The position numbers and the translations under genes are program-made. The notes under the pieces are model-generated. The model did no database searches. It saw only the letters and a list, made by a program, of their open reading frames with translations, and was not told where the DNA came from. From Geobacillus icigianus (GTDB taxonomy: Bacteria > Bacillota > Bacilli > Bacillales > Anoxybacillaceae), in the NCBI RefSeq assembly GCF_000750005.1, contig NZ_JPYA01000008.1, positions 1 through 35,649 of the forward strand: DNA of 35,649 bases. Reading direction: 5' to 3'. This document shows, in pieces, positions 17,154 to 24,644 of the stretch; the first letter of the stretch is position 1; each line of letters opens with the position of its first letter.

Positions 17154-18617
17154 TCACCCGCGCCGGGCCGATGACGAAAACAGCACCTCCAGCGCCTTTT
17201 TGAGCTGCATGTCATGGCCAGGGTCGCGCACCGCCTCTATGATTTTCGCCTGCAACAGTTGCGCTGTCGTGTCATCGATGTGGCCCGTGACCGGCAGCTT
17301 GTTTGCTTTTTGGAAAGCTTTTACCGCCTGTTCCGTTTCTTTGCTGAAATAGCCGTCAGTGCGGCCCGGGTTGAAGCCAAGCCCTTTTAACATTTTTTGC
17401 GCATTGGCGATTTGCTCATCGTTCATATCATACTGAAACGGTTTTTCCACATGAAGCGGAGCGACGTGAAAGTAGTCCGGCTGAGCGACCGCGACGTCCG
17501 GCTTGATTCCTTTTTTATGAATCCAATGTCCGTCCGGGGTCAGCCATTTGTACAGCGTCAATTTGATGTTGCTTCCATCGCCCATCGGGATCGCTTGCTG
17601 CACCGTCCCTTTGCCGAACGTAGTCTCGCCGACGAGCGGATAGCCCCCCGCTTCCTTCATCGCTCCGGCCAAAATTTCCGACGCCGAGGCGCTGCCTTGA
17701 TCGACAAGAACGACAATCGGGTACGGCTTTTTCGCCGTTAGGTCGGAGTAAAATTTTTGCCGGTCGCCGTCGCGTTCTTCGATTTGGACATACGGTTTGC
17801 CTTTTGGAATCAGCTGTTTTAACATTTCCTCCACACTTTGCAAATAGCCGCCCGGATTGCCGCGCACATCAATGATTAAGCCGTCAATGTGTTCAGCTTC
17901 CAGCTTCGCCAATTTCTTTTTAAAATCGGCCGCCGTGTTTTCCGAAAACGACGTAATTTGCAAGTAGCCCGCTTTTTTGCCTTGGTACGTTTTGATCGAG
18001 TCGTACACCGTCTGAATAGGAATGGCATCGCGGACGACTTTGACTTTCATGACATTTTTCGCACCAGGACGCAAAATGTCCAGCTCGACCGTCGTCCCCT
18101 TTTTGCCGCGGATTTTCAACACCGCTTCATACAAGTCAAGCCCTTCCAAGCTTTCCCCGTTGACGCGCAAAATCTGGTCATTGGGCTTCAATCCTGCTTT
18201 CTCCGCCGGTGAATTTTTGATGGGGGCGACAATCGTCACTTTGCCGTCAATCATGCTGACTTCAGCGCCGATCCCTTCAAACGATGAATCGAGCGATTCA
18301 TTGAACTGTTCGGTCGTTTCCGCATCCATATACACCGAATACGGGTCGCCGAGCGTGTGAATCATCCCTTGAATGGCGCCTTCCGTCAGTTTGTCTTCAT
18401 CGACCTTTTCCACATATCGATTTTTGATAAGCTCATACGCTTGACGAATTTTTTTCATTTCTTCATCATCGCCCGCGGATTTGGACAGCTCATCGGCCAC
18501 AATCGTTGAAAGCGCTCCTTCCGGCGGGCGATCGGCCCACTGCAAGCCGACGTACGTGCCCCCTGCCCCGATGAGCATCGACAGCGCCATTAGCGCAGTC
18601 ATTGTCGTTTTTTTCAC
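17154..18617 (-). CDS. ctpB: S41-family carboxy-terminal processing protease CtpB
   Basis: 487 residues. N-terminal signal anchor (about 5-25), PDZ domain (about 95-180, with GIGAEVSMIDGKVTIVAPI), and the tail-specific protease core with the nucleophile in DQGSASASEIL (about 315) and the general-base lysine in GETTFGKGTVQ about 25 residues later. A C-terminal peptidoglycan-binding repeat (about 405-460, GLGFNPGRTDGYFSKETEQA) is also present. In B. subtilis CtpB cleaves SpoIVFA to activate SigK during sporulation. GTG start at 18617 with GAGGAGGAAACGAC upstream. Synteny with ftsEX matches B. subtilis yvjB. Confidence 0.9.
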   Translation of the reverse strand: MKKTTMTALMALSMLIGAGGTYVGLQWADRPPEGALSTIVADELSKSAGDDEEMKKIRQAYELIKNRYVEKVDEDKLTEGAIQGMIHTLGDPYSVYMDAETTEQFNESLDSSFEGIGAEVSMIDGKVTIVAPIKNSPAEKAGLKPNDQILRVNGESLEGLDLYEAVLKIRGKKGTTVELDILRPGAKNVMKVKVVRDAIPIQTVYDSIKTYQGKKAGYLQITSFSENTAADFKKKLAKLEAEHIDGLIIDVRGNPGGYLQSVEEMLKQLIPKGKPYVQIEERDGDRQKFYSDLTAKKPYPIVVLVDQGSASASEILAGAMKEAGGYPLVGETTFGKGTVQQAIPMGDGSNIKLTLYKWLTPDGHWIHKKGIKPDVAVAQPDYFHVAPLHVEKPFQYDMNDEQIANAQKMLKGLGFNPGRTDGYFSKETEQAVKAFQKANKLPVTGHIDDTTAQLLQAKIIEAVRDPGHDMQLKKALEVLFSSSARRG

Positions 18618-18740
18618 GTCGTTTCCTCCTCACCCTGTCCCATATATGAAAAGCACCGCTTATCGCCGTGCCAAGGCTTTATTTTCATCATATGTCAAGC
18701 TTGTACCGAGTATGATACCATGCCGCCCATCCCTCTTACT

Positions 18741-18769
18741 AGTTTACATGCTCGCTTTTGATTTCTCAA
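18741..18769 (-). promoter_or_regulatory. Possible SigA-type promoter of ctpB
   Basis: On the minus strand TTGAGA (18769-18764) and TAAACT (18746-18741) have 17-nt spacing, about 115 nt before the GTG start. Matches are 5/6 and 4/6. A sporulation-sigma promoter could be used instead; none was convincing by eye. Confidence 0.3.
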
Positions 18770-18783
18770 CCGATACAGAACGG

Positions 18784-18829
18784 AAAAAAGAGGCACCGCT
18801 CGCCCTTAACGGCGAACGATGCCGGTGCC
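18784..18829 (-). terminator. Terminator of the broken pirin gene
   Basis: GGCACCG (18792-18798) pairs with CGGTGCC (18823-18829), with further pairing inside (TCGCC with GGCGA). On the minus strand TTTTTT (18789-18784) follows the stem after TC. The remaining pirin frame ends inside the loop. Confidence 0.8.
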
Positions 18830-19112
18830 GGCCGACATCCGCTGCACGCCGCCAAACGTCGTCACAGCTTTATGCCCCGTGCTGTCTTCATGTTGCAAAT
18901 ACCCCTTTAACTGACACAATTTCCATCTCTATGTGCGGGTGAGCGCCAAAACCAGCAAGCGGCGCGACGAAATCGTCGTTTCCCCCCCGCAGCGGGCCAA
19001 ATTGAACGTTGTTCGGATCGCAATACTCGTCAAACGAAAAACTATAGTACGTTTTTAGCCAACCGTAATCGGCATGATAGCGGGATGAAGCCCGGTCAAT
19101 CTGAATCATCAT
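18806..19112 (-). pseudogene. Pirin-family gene, frameshifted and truncated
   Basis: The minus strand from ATG 19112 (GAGG upstream) reads a pirin N-terminus: IQIDRASSRYHADYGWLKTY, SFSFDEYCDPNNVQFGPLR, GAHPHIEMEIVSV. At about 18908 the family continuation (LKGYLQHEDSTGH, then VQRMSAGTGIV) moves to another frame, so the first frame stops at once. The second frame ends at TAA 18808-18806, directly in the terminator. About 95 of the usual 230-280 residues remain, so the central and C-terminal cupin parts are deleted. HPHIE also differs from the usual HPHRE. Pirins are metal-binding cupins, some with quercetinase activity; this copy cannot work. Confidence 0.85.
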
Positions 19113-19206
19113 TTTCCTCGCCTTCATTGGCGCTCATTCCCAGCTTGCAAGCAGCGCCAACGCTATCCAATGACGAAATCATCGCCAAAATTCACCGTCC
19201 TCCAAG

Positions 19207-19252
19207 AAAAAATGCGCAACTGGCCCATCGCAAAGCGATCGACGAGTTGCGC
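19207..19252 (-). terminator. Terminator of the ftsEX-M23 operon
   Basis: On the minus strand GCGCAACT (19252-19245) pairs with AGTTGCGC (19221-19214); an inner ATCGC/GCGAT helix can form in the loop. ATTTTTTC follows. It lies 22 nt after the M23 gene stop. Confidence 0.88.
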
Positions 19253-19273
19253 CTCCCTTTTCATTTCAGCGAA

Positions 19274-20560
19274 TTAGAACGCGATGTAATTGCGCGGGTC
19301 AACGGCGTTCGTCTTGCCTGGGTTCCACTCGCCGCGGTGAAGTTCAAAGTGCAAGTGCGGGCCGGTTGAATCGCCGGTGTTGCCCATGTATCCAATGATT
19401 TGCCCTTTTTGCACGTGCTGACCTTCGCCCACGAGCCGCGCTTCAAGGTGAGCATAAACGGTCGTATACAGTTGGCCGTCGATGATATGGCTGACAAAAA
19501 TGACGTTTCCGTAGCTGCTAGAATAGTAGGAACGGAACACAACCCCGTCGGCGGCGGCAACGACCGGAACGACCGGAGCCCGCTTGCCGATATCGACTCC
19601 CGGATGGAAGTCCGTGCCGCCAAACCGGTACCCAAAACCGGATGTAATCGGTCCGTTGGCCGGACGGGTGAACGCCCCGCTCGATACCGGGGGGACGCTG
19701 CCGCCCGATCCTTGGTCAGCCAACGATGGTGATAAATATGTACGTGCCCGCTGCTTCGCGGCTTCCTCTTCCGCTCGCTTTTGCCGCTCCAGTTCGGCGA
19801 GCTGCTGCTTTACGGCTGCTTCTTGCTTGGCAATCAATTCGTTTTGTTCTTCAAGCGCCAACTGATGTTCGTGTTCCTCTTCTTCTTTTTGTTTTAAATC
19901 AGCCATCAATTGATTTTTCTGTTCCAGCTGACCGGCGAGGCTTGCTTGCAGCTGTTTGAGCTCCTGCAAGTCCGCTTGCAGCTTGTTCCGCTTTTCCGTC
20001 AGTTCGGTTTCTTTTTTCTCTTTGAGCGCTTTATCCGCCTCTTGCTCGCGGACGATTTGCTGGTCCGCTTCCATGATCGTCGTCACCGCGCTCATGCGGT
20101 CGATGAAGTCGCTGAAGCTTTGCGCGCCCAGCAGCACTTCCAAGTAGCTGATCGCTCCACCGCTTTCTTGCAGCGACCGAAGCCGCTCCTTTAAAATCTC
20201 ATTCCGCTTTTCAATCCGCTCCTGAATTTCGGCAATTTCTTGTTTCAATTGGGTAATCGCTCGCTCTGTTTGGTCGATGTCAGCGCTGACGTTGCGGATT
20301 TTTCCGCTCGTCTCCTCAATAGCGACGTTCAGCTTCGCGATGTCATTGGCGACTTGTTTTTGCTGCGACTGGAGGGACTCGATGTTTTTTTGCGACTCAC
20401 TAATTTTCCCCTGCACTTCCGACCGCTTGGAGCGAAGCGCGTCGATTTCGCTTCGCTTTTGTTGAATATCGCGAGAGCTGACGGCATTGGCCGCAGGCGG
20501 CAAAACGCCGAGCCCAAGCGCCGCGGCAACGGCGAGCGCCATTACGTTTTTCTTTTTCAT
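19274..20560 (-). CDS. Secreted coiled-coil murein hydrolase, peptidase M23
   Basis: 428 residues. Signal peptide (about 1-26, AANA then VSS), two long coiled-coil blocks (about 30-125 and 160-275, rich in E/Q/K) separated by a hinge GGAISYLEVLLGAQSFSDFI like that of PcsB/CwlO/EnvC, and a C-terminal LytM domain (about 315-425) with zinc ligands in FHPGVDIG and HLHFEL. It follows ftsX in the same direction by about 30 nt, so it is very probably the FtsEX-controlled hydrolase. B. subtilis FtsEX controls CwlO, whose catalytic domain is NlpC/P60; here the domain is M23. ATG 20560 follows AGGGGAAGCGAG. Confidence 0.88.
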   Translation of the reverse strand: MKKKNVMALAVAAALGLGVLPPAANAVSSRDIQQKRSEIDALRSKRSEVQGKISESQKNIESLQSQQKQVANDIAKLNVAIEETSGKIRNVSADIDQTERAITQLKQEIAEIQERIEKRNEILKERLRSLQESGGAISYLEVLLGAQSFSDFIDRMSAVTTIMEADQQIVREQEADKALKEKKETELTEKRNKLQADLQELKQLQASLAGQLEQKNQLMADLKQKEEEEHEHQLALEEQNELIAKQEAAVKQQLAELERQKRAEEEAAKQRARTYLSPSLADQGSGGSVPPVSSGAFTRPANGPITSGFGYRFGGTDFHPGVDIGKRAPVVPVVAAADGVVFRSYYSSSYGNVIFVSHIIDGQLYTTVYAHLEARLVGEGQHVQKGQIIGYMGNTGDSTGPHLHFELHRGEWNPGKTNAVDPRNYIAF

Positions 20561-20593
20561 CTCGCTTCCCCTCTCCCTGCTAAATTGGATTGT

Positions 20594-21487
20594 TTATACC
20601 TTCAAAAACTTGCGCACAGACATCACGCTTCCCCAGACACCGATGACAGCGCCAATGGCCAGCAGCAAAGCGCTTAGCTGCCAGATGAACGGGGAAAACG
20701 GAAGAAGCTCAAACAGCTGGAGCGCAAACTGATGCTCGTATACATGGTAGACGTTATAGTAGACGACCGCCAACGCCGTGATCGGAACGATCGAACCGAG
20801 CACGCCAAGCCACAATCCTTCCAAGAAAAACGGCCAGCGGATAAACCCGTTCGTCGCCCCGACGAGGCGCATAATCTCGATTTCGCGGCGGCGGGCAAAA
20901 ATCGTAATTTTAATCGTGTTGGAAATGAGAAACATCGCCGTAAACAGCAAGCCGGCAATCAGCACCAACCCAACGTTGCGCATCACTTTTAGCACATTAA
21001 ACAGCTTTTCAACCGTTCCTTGTCCGTAGTTCACTTTATGAACAGACGGGAGCGTTTCAATTTGCTTGGCGATTTTCACCGTGTCTTGCGGACGGGCGGC
21101 TTTGACGACATACACATCGCTGAGCGGGTTTTGCTGCTCAAACAGACGGAACGCCGTCCCTTCCTCGCCCATGCTTTTGATCAGCCGCTTCAGTTCTTCA
21201 TCCTTCGAGGAATAACGGACATCTTTGACGTTGGGAATGGCTTCGATTTGCCGACGCAACGCGTCTTTTGCTTGACGGTCGGCGGTCAACTCGATATGCA
21301 CGCGGATTTCGACATCATTTTCTACTTTTTTGGCAAAATAGTTAATGTTGAACATAACGGTGAAAAAGACGCCGACGAGCAGCAGCGTCACGGTGACGGC
21401 GCTCGCAGAAGCAAACGTCATCCAGCCGTTGCGGCCGAGACTTTTGACGCTCTCCCGAACATGGCGCTTGAACGTGTTAAGCGTCAT
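20594..21487 (-). CDS. ftsX: Cell-division ABC transporter permease FtsX
   Basis: 297 residues, as in B. subtilis (296). One N-terminal membrane segment (about 22-48), a large extracellular loop (about 50-165) that contacts the coiled-coil hydrolase, and three C-terminal segments (about 172-290) with RRREIEIMRLVGATNGFIRWPF cut here as RRREIEIMRLVGAT. The ATG at 21487 (MTLNTFKRHVRES) is preferred; the frame is open to 21562 but that would extend far into ftsE. It overlaps the end of ftsE by 11 nt, so translation is coupled. Confidence 0.93.
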   Translation of the reverse strand: MTLNTFKRHVRESVKSLGRNGWMTFASASAVTVTLLLVGVFFTVMFNINYFAKKVENDVEIRVHIELTADRQAKDALRRQIEAIPNVKDVRYSSKDEELKRLIKSMGEEGTAFRLFEQQNPLSDVYVVKAARPQDTVKIAKQIETLPSVHKVNYGQGTVEKLFNVLKVMRNVGLVLIAGLLFTAMFLISNTIKITIFARRREIEIMRLVGATNGFIRWPFFLEGLWLGVLGSIVPITALAVVYYNVYHVYEHQFALQLFELLPFSPFIWQLSALLLAIGAVIGVWGSVMSVRKFLKV

Positions 21488-22163
21488 AGCCGTATTCCCC
21501 CCTCGCCTCGTCACGGACAATTTTTCCGTTTTCGATGGCGATGACACGCCGCCGCGTCGCATTGACGATTTCCTTATTATGGGTTGCCATCACAATGGTC
21601 GTTCCTCGTTCGTTAATTTTCTCAAACAACTCCATAATCCCCCATGATGTTTCCGGGTCTAAATTTCCTGTCGGTTCATCGGCAATGACAATTTTCGGAG
21701 AATTGACGATCGAGCGGGCAATGGAGACGCGCTGTTGTTCGCCGCCGGACAATTCGTTCGGATAAGAGCGGACTTTATGCTTGAGACCAACGAGATCAAG
21801 GACTTCCATCACCTTTTTGCGAATGGCTTTCGGCGACTCTTCAATCACTTCCAAAGCAAAGGCGACGTTTTCATATACATTGAGTTTAGGAAGCAGCTTA
21901 AAATCTTGGAAGACAATGCCGATTTGGCGGCGCAGCAACGGCACTTTGTTATCTTTGAGCTTTGCGAGGTTCACTCCGTTGACCATGATGCTCCCTTTCG
22001 TCGGCTTCTCCTCGCGGTACATCATTTTGATAAACGTCGATTTGCCCGCTCCACTAGGTCCAACGACATAGACGAATTCTCCTTGTTTGATGCGGACATT
22101 GACGCCGTTTAATGCCACAACGCCGTTCGGATATGTTTTATATACATCTTGCATTTCAATCAT
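21477..22163 (-). CDS. ftsE: Cell-division ATP-binding protein FtsE
   Basis: 228 residues, the same as B. subtilis FtsE. ABC motifs: Walker A GPSGAGKST (35-43), Q-loop FQDFKLLP, signature LSGGEQQRV (about 137-145), Walker B IVIADEPTGNLD, and H-loop ATHNKE. It drives FtsX to activate cell-wall hydrolysis at the membrane. ATG 22163 is chosen because AGGTG lies 6 nt upstream and the protein begins MIEMQDVYKTYPNG; ATG 22169 and GTG 22172 are also in frame. Confidence 0.95.
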   Translation of the reverse strand: MIEMQDVYKTYPNGVVALNGVNVRIKQGEFVYVVGPSGAGKSTFIKMMYREEKPTKGSIMVNGVNLAKLKDNKVPLLRRQIGIVFQDFKLLPKLNVYENVAFALEVIEESPKAIRKKVMEVLDLVGLKHKVRSYPNELSGGEQQRVSIARSIVNSPKIVIADEPTGNLDPETSWGIMELFEKINERGTTIVMATHNKEIVNATRRRVIAIENGKIVRDEARGEYGYDA

Positions 22164-22243
22164 CGTCATCACCTATTTTTCGACGCACTTGTTGTCATTT
22201 CTCGAGCTGTTTCGAACGAATCTAGCAAAATTTCACAAGGATT

Positions 22244-22249
22244 ATTATA
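22244..22249 (-). promoter_or_regulatory. -10 element upstream of ftsE
   Basis: A perfect TATAAT on the minus strand (22249-22244) about 80 nt before the ftsE start. The TTCGAC nearby is too close (15 nt) for a normal -35, so recognition may rely on other features. Confidence 0.45.
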
Positions 22250-22588
22250 ACACGATTTTCTTCTGTCGAATTTTACATTTATATTTCAAATAATGATAGG
22301 AAAAAAGTCGCAGTTCTGCAACCATGCCTATATGCGAAAACAATTGCTTGAGCGCCGGATCCTTTTCCATCAACGCCCTTCTGGAAGACGGGTGAAAAAC
22401 CGCTTCTTCTCCTCGGTCGGTGAGTGAACACGCAAACAGAAGGACCGATGGGACAAGGTGTCTCGATTTGAGAAACGATATACGGAAACAGTATGAGCGA
22501 GAATCACACTCCTGCAAGCGCACGCCGGCTTTTACATCGGCGAGATGAGGAAACGGTGGGCGAGAATGCCTCGATTTTCCACGCTCAT
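22250..22588. other. Gap between ftsE promoter and cccB terminator
   Basis: No convincing gene. It holds the second copy of a decayed repeat (22373-22512). An open minus-strand frame 22245-22598 covers it, but its composition and lack of a ribosome site argue against a real gene. Confidence 0.45.
22373..22512 (-). repeat. Decayed dispersed repeat, copy B
   Basis: Aligns with 10643-10745 through GAAAAACCGC, CAAACAG, GATGGGACAAG, GAGAAACGAT and GTATGAGCGAGA-type blocks. The minus strand reads ECDSRSYCFRISFL then LVPSVLL, resembling DSRNRFLESFL then LVPSI in copy A. Conservation at peptide level suggests both derive from a coding element, perhaps an insertion sequence, which I cannot name. Confidence 0.35.
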
Positions 22589-22625
22589 AAAAAAACATCG
22601 CCCTGTTCGCATTCGAACAAGGCGA
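22589..22625 (-). terminator. cccB terminator
   Basis: A 12-bp stem with one G-T pair (22598-22609 with 22614-22625) and a 4-nt loop. On the minus strand it is followed by a run of T (22595-22589, after TG). Well-formed intrinsic terminator, 27 nt after the cccB stop. Confidence 0.9.
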
Positions 22626-22652
22626 CGTCTCACTTTTTTCGCTCGGCGGCGA

Positions 22653-22988
22653 TTATTTTTTGGCGGCCAGCCACTCGGCTACTTTATCGGCCTCTTCGCC
22701 TTTGATCACCCCCCCAGGCATAATGCCGCGGCCTTTGGCAATAATGTCTTTAATCTGATCCTTCGAATACTTGCTCCCTACCTTTTGCAAGTTCGGGCCA
22801 GCCCCTCCTGACAAATCTTGCCCGTGACAGGATGCGCAGTTTTGTTTGAAAATTTGTTCGGCGGACGCTGTCGTCTCCCCTCCACTTTTGTTGCCATTGT
22901 TTTTGTTCTCAGCGTTATCTCCTCCGCCACCACATGCCGCCAAGGTGAGCGAAACTCCGAGAAACAGCGCAGCCCATTTCCACTTCAT
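22653..22988 (-). CDS. cccB: Membrane-anchored cytochrome c551
   Basis: 111 residues. A lipoprotein signal ends in LTLAAC with the lipid-modified Cys at 19, followed by a G/N-rich flexible linker (20-42). A small class I cytochrome c domain has C51-x-x-C54-H55 (CASCH) and a distal methionine, probably M90 in GRGIMPGG. It carries electrons on the outer face of the membrane to a terminal oxidase. It matches B. subtilis CccB in size and in position near ftsE and yvjA. ATG 22988 with AGGGGGAG upstream. Lipidation would depend on Lgt, also in this window. Confidence 0.92.
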   Translation of the reverse strand: MKWKWAALFLGVSLTLAACGGGGDNAENKNNGNKSGGETTASAEQIFKQNCASCHGQDLSGGAGPNLQKVGSKYSKDQIKDIIAKGRGIMPGGVIKGEEADKVAEWLAAKK

Positions 22989-23024
22989 GGTGAACTCCCC
23001 CTAAAACATTGGTTTCTCATATGT

Positions 23025-23030
23025 ATTATA
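23025..23030 (-). promoter_or_regulatory. -10 element of cccB
   Basis: TATAAT on the minus strand (23030-23025), 37 nt before the cccB ATG. It lies in the 58-nt gap after the YitT-family gene; no strong -35 or intervening terminator is seen, so cccB may have both its own transcript and read-through. Confidence 0.45.
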
Positions 23031-23046
23031 ACCGATTTTTTCTCTT

Positions 23047-23910
23047 TTACGTACGCTGAAATCCCTCGCCAAGCACCTCAGCGGCGTTGGCAACAACGAC
23101 AAATGCGGTCGGATCAATGGTTCGGACGATTTGTTTCAATTTCGTGAACTCCGATTGAGCAACGACGCACATCAACACCGGGCGCTCATGTTCCGTGTAA
23201 CCGCCGTACGCCGGCAGCCGCGTCACCCCGCGGTCGATTTCGTGCAAAATGGCGCGCCGCACTTTCTCTTCTTCGTTCGTAATGATCAGCGCGATCTTCG
23301 AGTAGCCGAGTCCGACTTGAACGAGGTCGATCGTTTTGCTTGTCACATACAGCGCAATCAGCGCATAGAGCGCCCGTTCGATATCAAATACAAACGCCGC
23401 GGTCAACACGATCAAACCGTCGATCAAAATGACGCACATCCCAAGCGACAGCCCGGTATATTTATGAATGATTTGCGCCGCTAGGTCGGTGCCGCCCGTC
23501 GACGCCCGACCGCGAAAGACAATGCCAAGGCCAAGCCCAACACCGATGCCGCCAAAAATCGCGCCAAGAAGCGGATTCGTCGTCGCCGGCTCCATCTCTT
23601 TCGTCAAATAGACCACAAGCGGCAAAAACACCGTCCCCACGAACGTTTTCACGCCAAACTGCCGGCCTAATAACACGACGCCGGCGATAAAGAGCGGGAC
23701 GTTGAGCGCCCATTGGACATACGCCGGCTCAATGCCAAACAGCGCATGCATAATCGTGCTGATGCCGCTCACTCCGCCCGAGGCGATCCGGTTCGGCAGC
23801 AAAAACACGTTAAACGCCACGGCGACGATCGCCGCGCCAGCGAGCACGTATCCATACTCCAACGCCGCCTCGATCGCCGGAGAAACGGTTTTCTCTTTTC
23901 GTTTCCGCAT
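23047..23910 (-). CDS. yvjA: YitT-family membrane protein (YvjA-like)
   Basis: 287 residues with five or six membrane segments in the first 200 residues and a soluble C-terminal DUF2179 domain (about 205-285, ALIITNEEEKVRRAI and GVTRLPAYGGYT). The GGxSGI motif near residue 45 and GRASTGGTDLAAQII near 130 are family hallmarks. Function is unknown for the family. The order prfB-yvjA-cccB-ftsE resembles B. subtilis. ATG 23910 is chosen (AAGGAAGGTGGGG upstream); the frame is open to 23955 across the promoter. Confidence 0.85.
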   Translation of the reverse strand: MRKRKEKTVSPAIEAALEYGYVLAGAAIVAVAFNVFLLPNRIASGGVSGISTIMHALFGIEPAYVQWALNVPLFIAGVVLLGRQFGVKTFVGTVFLPLVVYLTKEMEPATTNPLLGAIFGGIGVGLGLGIVFRGRASTGGTDLAAQIIHKYTGLSLGMCVILIDGLIVLTAAFVFDIERALYALIALYVTSKTIDLVQVGLGYSKIALIITNEEEKVRRAILHEIDRGVTRLPAYGGYTEHERPVLMCVVAQSEFTKLKQIVRTIDPTAFVVVANAAEVLGEGFQRT

Positions 23911-23931
23911 GCTTCCCCACCTTCCTTTGTG

Positions 23932-23960
23932 AGTATAGCATGCCCGTTTTGACAAGTAAA
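23932..23960 (-). promoter_or_regulatory. Probable SigA promoter of the YitT-family gene
   Basis: TATACT (23937-23932) with TGC extension and TTTACT (23960-23955) at 17-nt spacing on the minus strand, 22 nt before the ATG. It lies after the toxin-side terminator, so the gene is independent of the toxin-antitoxin cassette. Confidence 0.55.
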
Positions 23961-24002
23961 TGACAGCCGATTAACGCGATATCGATCTACTATGCTAAAG
24001 GG

Positions 24003-24028
24003 AAAAAGGACGATCCGATGATCGCCCT
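24003..24028 (-). terminator. Terminator after the toxin; copy 1 of a 26-bp repeat
   Basis: On the minus strand GGGCGAT, a short loop and ATCGTCC, followed by TTTTT, make an intrinsic terminator 19 nt after the toxin stop. The whole 26 bp recur exactly at 24619-24644 in the same orientation, where they terminate prfB. Confidence 0.8.
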
Positions 24029-24046
24029 AGCCAAAAAATACAAGCC

Positions 24047-24307
24047 TCAATACACATCCCCACGGTTGCCGATCGCCTCAATATAGATGATTCGTTCTTC
24101 ATGATCGATACGAAACAATACACGATATGTTCCGATTCGCAGCCGATATAATCCATCCTGCCCCTTCAACTTTTTAATATCCCCCTGCGGTGGGATCGCT
24201 AGCAGACCTTGCAACCCAGAGGCCAACCGTTCTTGAACCTCTTTTTCTTGCCTAGCGATGAATTTGACTGCGGCCCTATGGTAAATCAACTTGTAGCCCG
24301 AATTCAC
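24047..24307 (-). CDS. RelE/ParE-family toxin
   Basis: 86 residues from the GTG at 24307 (GGGGGAG upstream). The RelE/ParE fold is evident: YKLIYHRAAVKFIARQ at the start, then GDIKKLKGQDGLYRLRIGTY and RVLFRID, ending EAIGNRGDVY, with basic residues typical of the active face. RelE members cut mRNA in the ribosome and ParE members poison gyrase; sequence alone does not decide. It overlaps the antitoxin gene by 32 nt, the usual order being antitoxin first. An open extension to 24340 exists but lacks a ribosome site. Confidence 0.85.
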   Translation of the reverse strand: MNSGYKLIYHRAAVKFIARQEKEVQERLASGLQGLLAIPPQGDIKKLKGQDGLYRLRIGTYRVLFRIDHEERIIYIEAIGNRGDVY

Positions 24308-24536
24308 GCTTGGCTTCTCCCCCGATGATATATCCTTCATCGCTTTGCAACTGCTGGCGCTCTTCTTCCGTCAACGTTTCTTCTTCATCTGTTTCGTCAA
24401 TCCGCTCCCATACCATTCGTTCCTTTCTGGACCGATCAAGCAGGTACATCAAAAAATCGTACGCTGTTTGATGATCCGTTTCATCCAACCGTTCAATCAG
24501 TTCGTAAAGCACTTGTTTGCGCACCGCCAAAGCCAT
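24276..24536 (-). CDS. Antitoxin of the RelE/ParE pair
   Basis: 86 residues, acidic. The N-terminal part is helical (VRKQVLYELIERLDETDHQT, then AYDFLMYLLDRSR), followed by a very acidic stretch and the C-terminal motif YIIGGEAKREFGLQVDLP that occurs in Firmicutes antitoxins paired with RelE/ParE. The tail probably wraps the toxin, while the N-terminal part may dimerise and bind the operator. ATG 24536 has AAAGGAGGGCG just upstream; the frame is open to 24593, across the promoter, and that version is rejected. Confidence 0.8.
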   Translation of the reverse strand: MALAVRKQVLYELIERLDETDHQTAYDFLMYLLDRSRKERMVWERIDETDEEETLTEEERQQLQSDEGYIIGGEAKREFGLQVDLP

Positions 24537-24564
24537 CGCCCTCCTTTTGCCTTTCGTTACCTTC

Positions 24565-24593
24565 AGCATACCACGGGGATGCAGATGCGTCAA
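24565..24593 (-). promoter_or_regulatory. Promoter of the toxin-antitoxin pair
   Basis: TTGACG (24593-24588), 17 nt, then TATGCT (24570-24565) preceded by TGG: a strong SigA promoter with extended -10, starting about 20 nt before the antitoxin ATG. Confidence 0.75.
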
Positions 24594-24618
24594 AATCAGA
24601 AAAATGATTTTTGAAACG

Positions 24619-24644
24619 AAAAAGGACGATCCGATGATCGCCCT
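24619..24644 (-). terminator. prfB terminator; copy 2 of the 26-bp repeat
   Basis: It directly abuts the prfB stop codon (24647-24645). Stem GGGCGAT/ATCGTCC (one G-T pair) followed by TTTTT on the minus strand. Identical to 24003-24028. Confidence 0.82.

Larger units (their letters stand above)
24003..24644. mobile_element. Toxin-antitoxin cassette bracketed by 26-bp direct repeats
   Basis: Two perfect 26-bp direct repeats (24003-24028 and 24619-24644; period 616 nt), each a complete intrinsic terminator, flank an antitoxin-toxin pair with its own promoter. The right copy begins right at the prfB stop, the natural place for the prfB terminator. The simplest reading is that the cassette entered at the prfB terminator and duplicated it, leaving both prfB and the toxin with a terminator. 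No recombinase is present. Whether the insertion was site-specific or by recombination cannot be decided here. Confidence 0.5.

Noticed and set aside
22245..22598. 117-codon minus-strand frame upstream of ftsE
   Set aside because: No ribosome site, overlaps the ftsE -10 element and the cccB terminator, and its peptide only shares the decayed-repeat motif.
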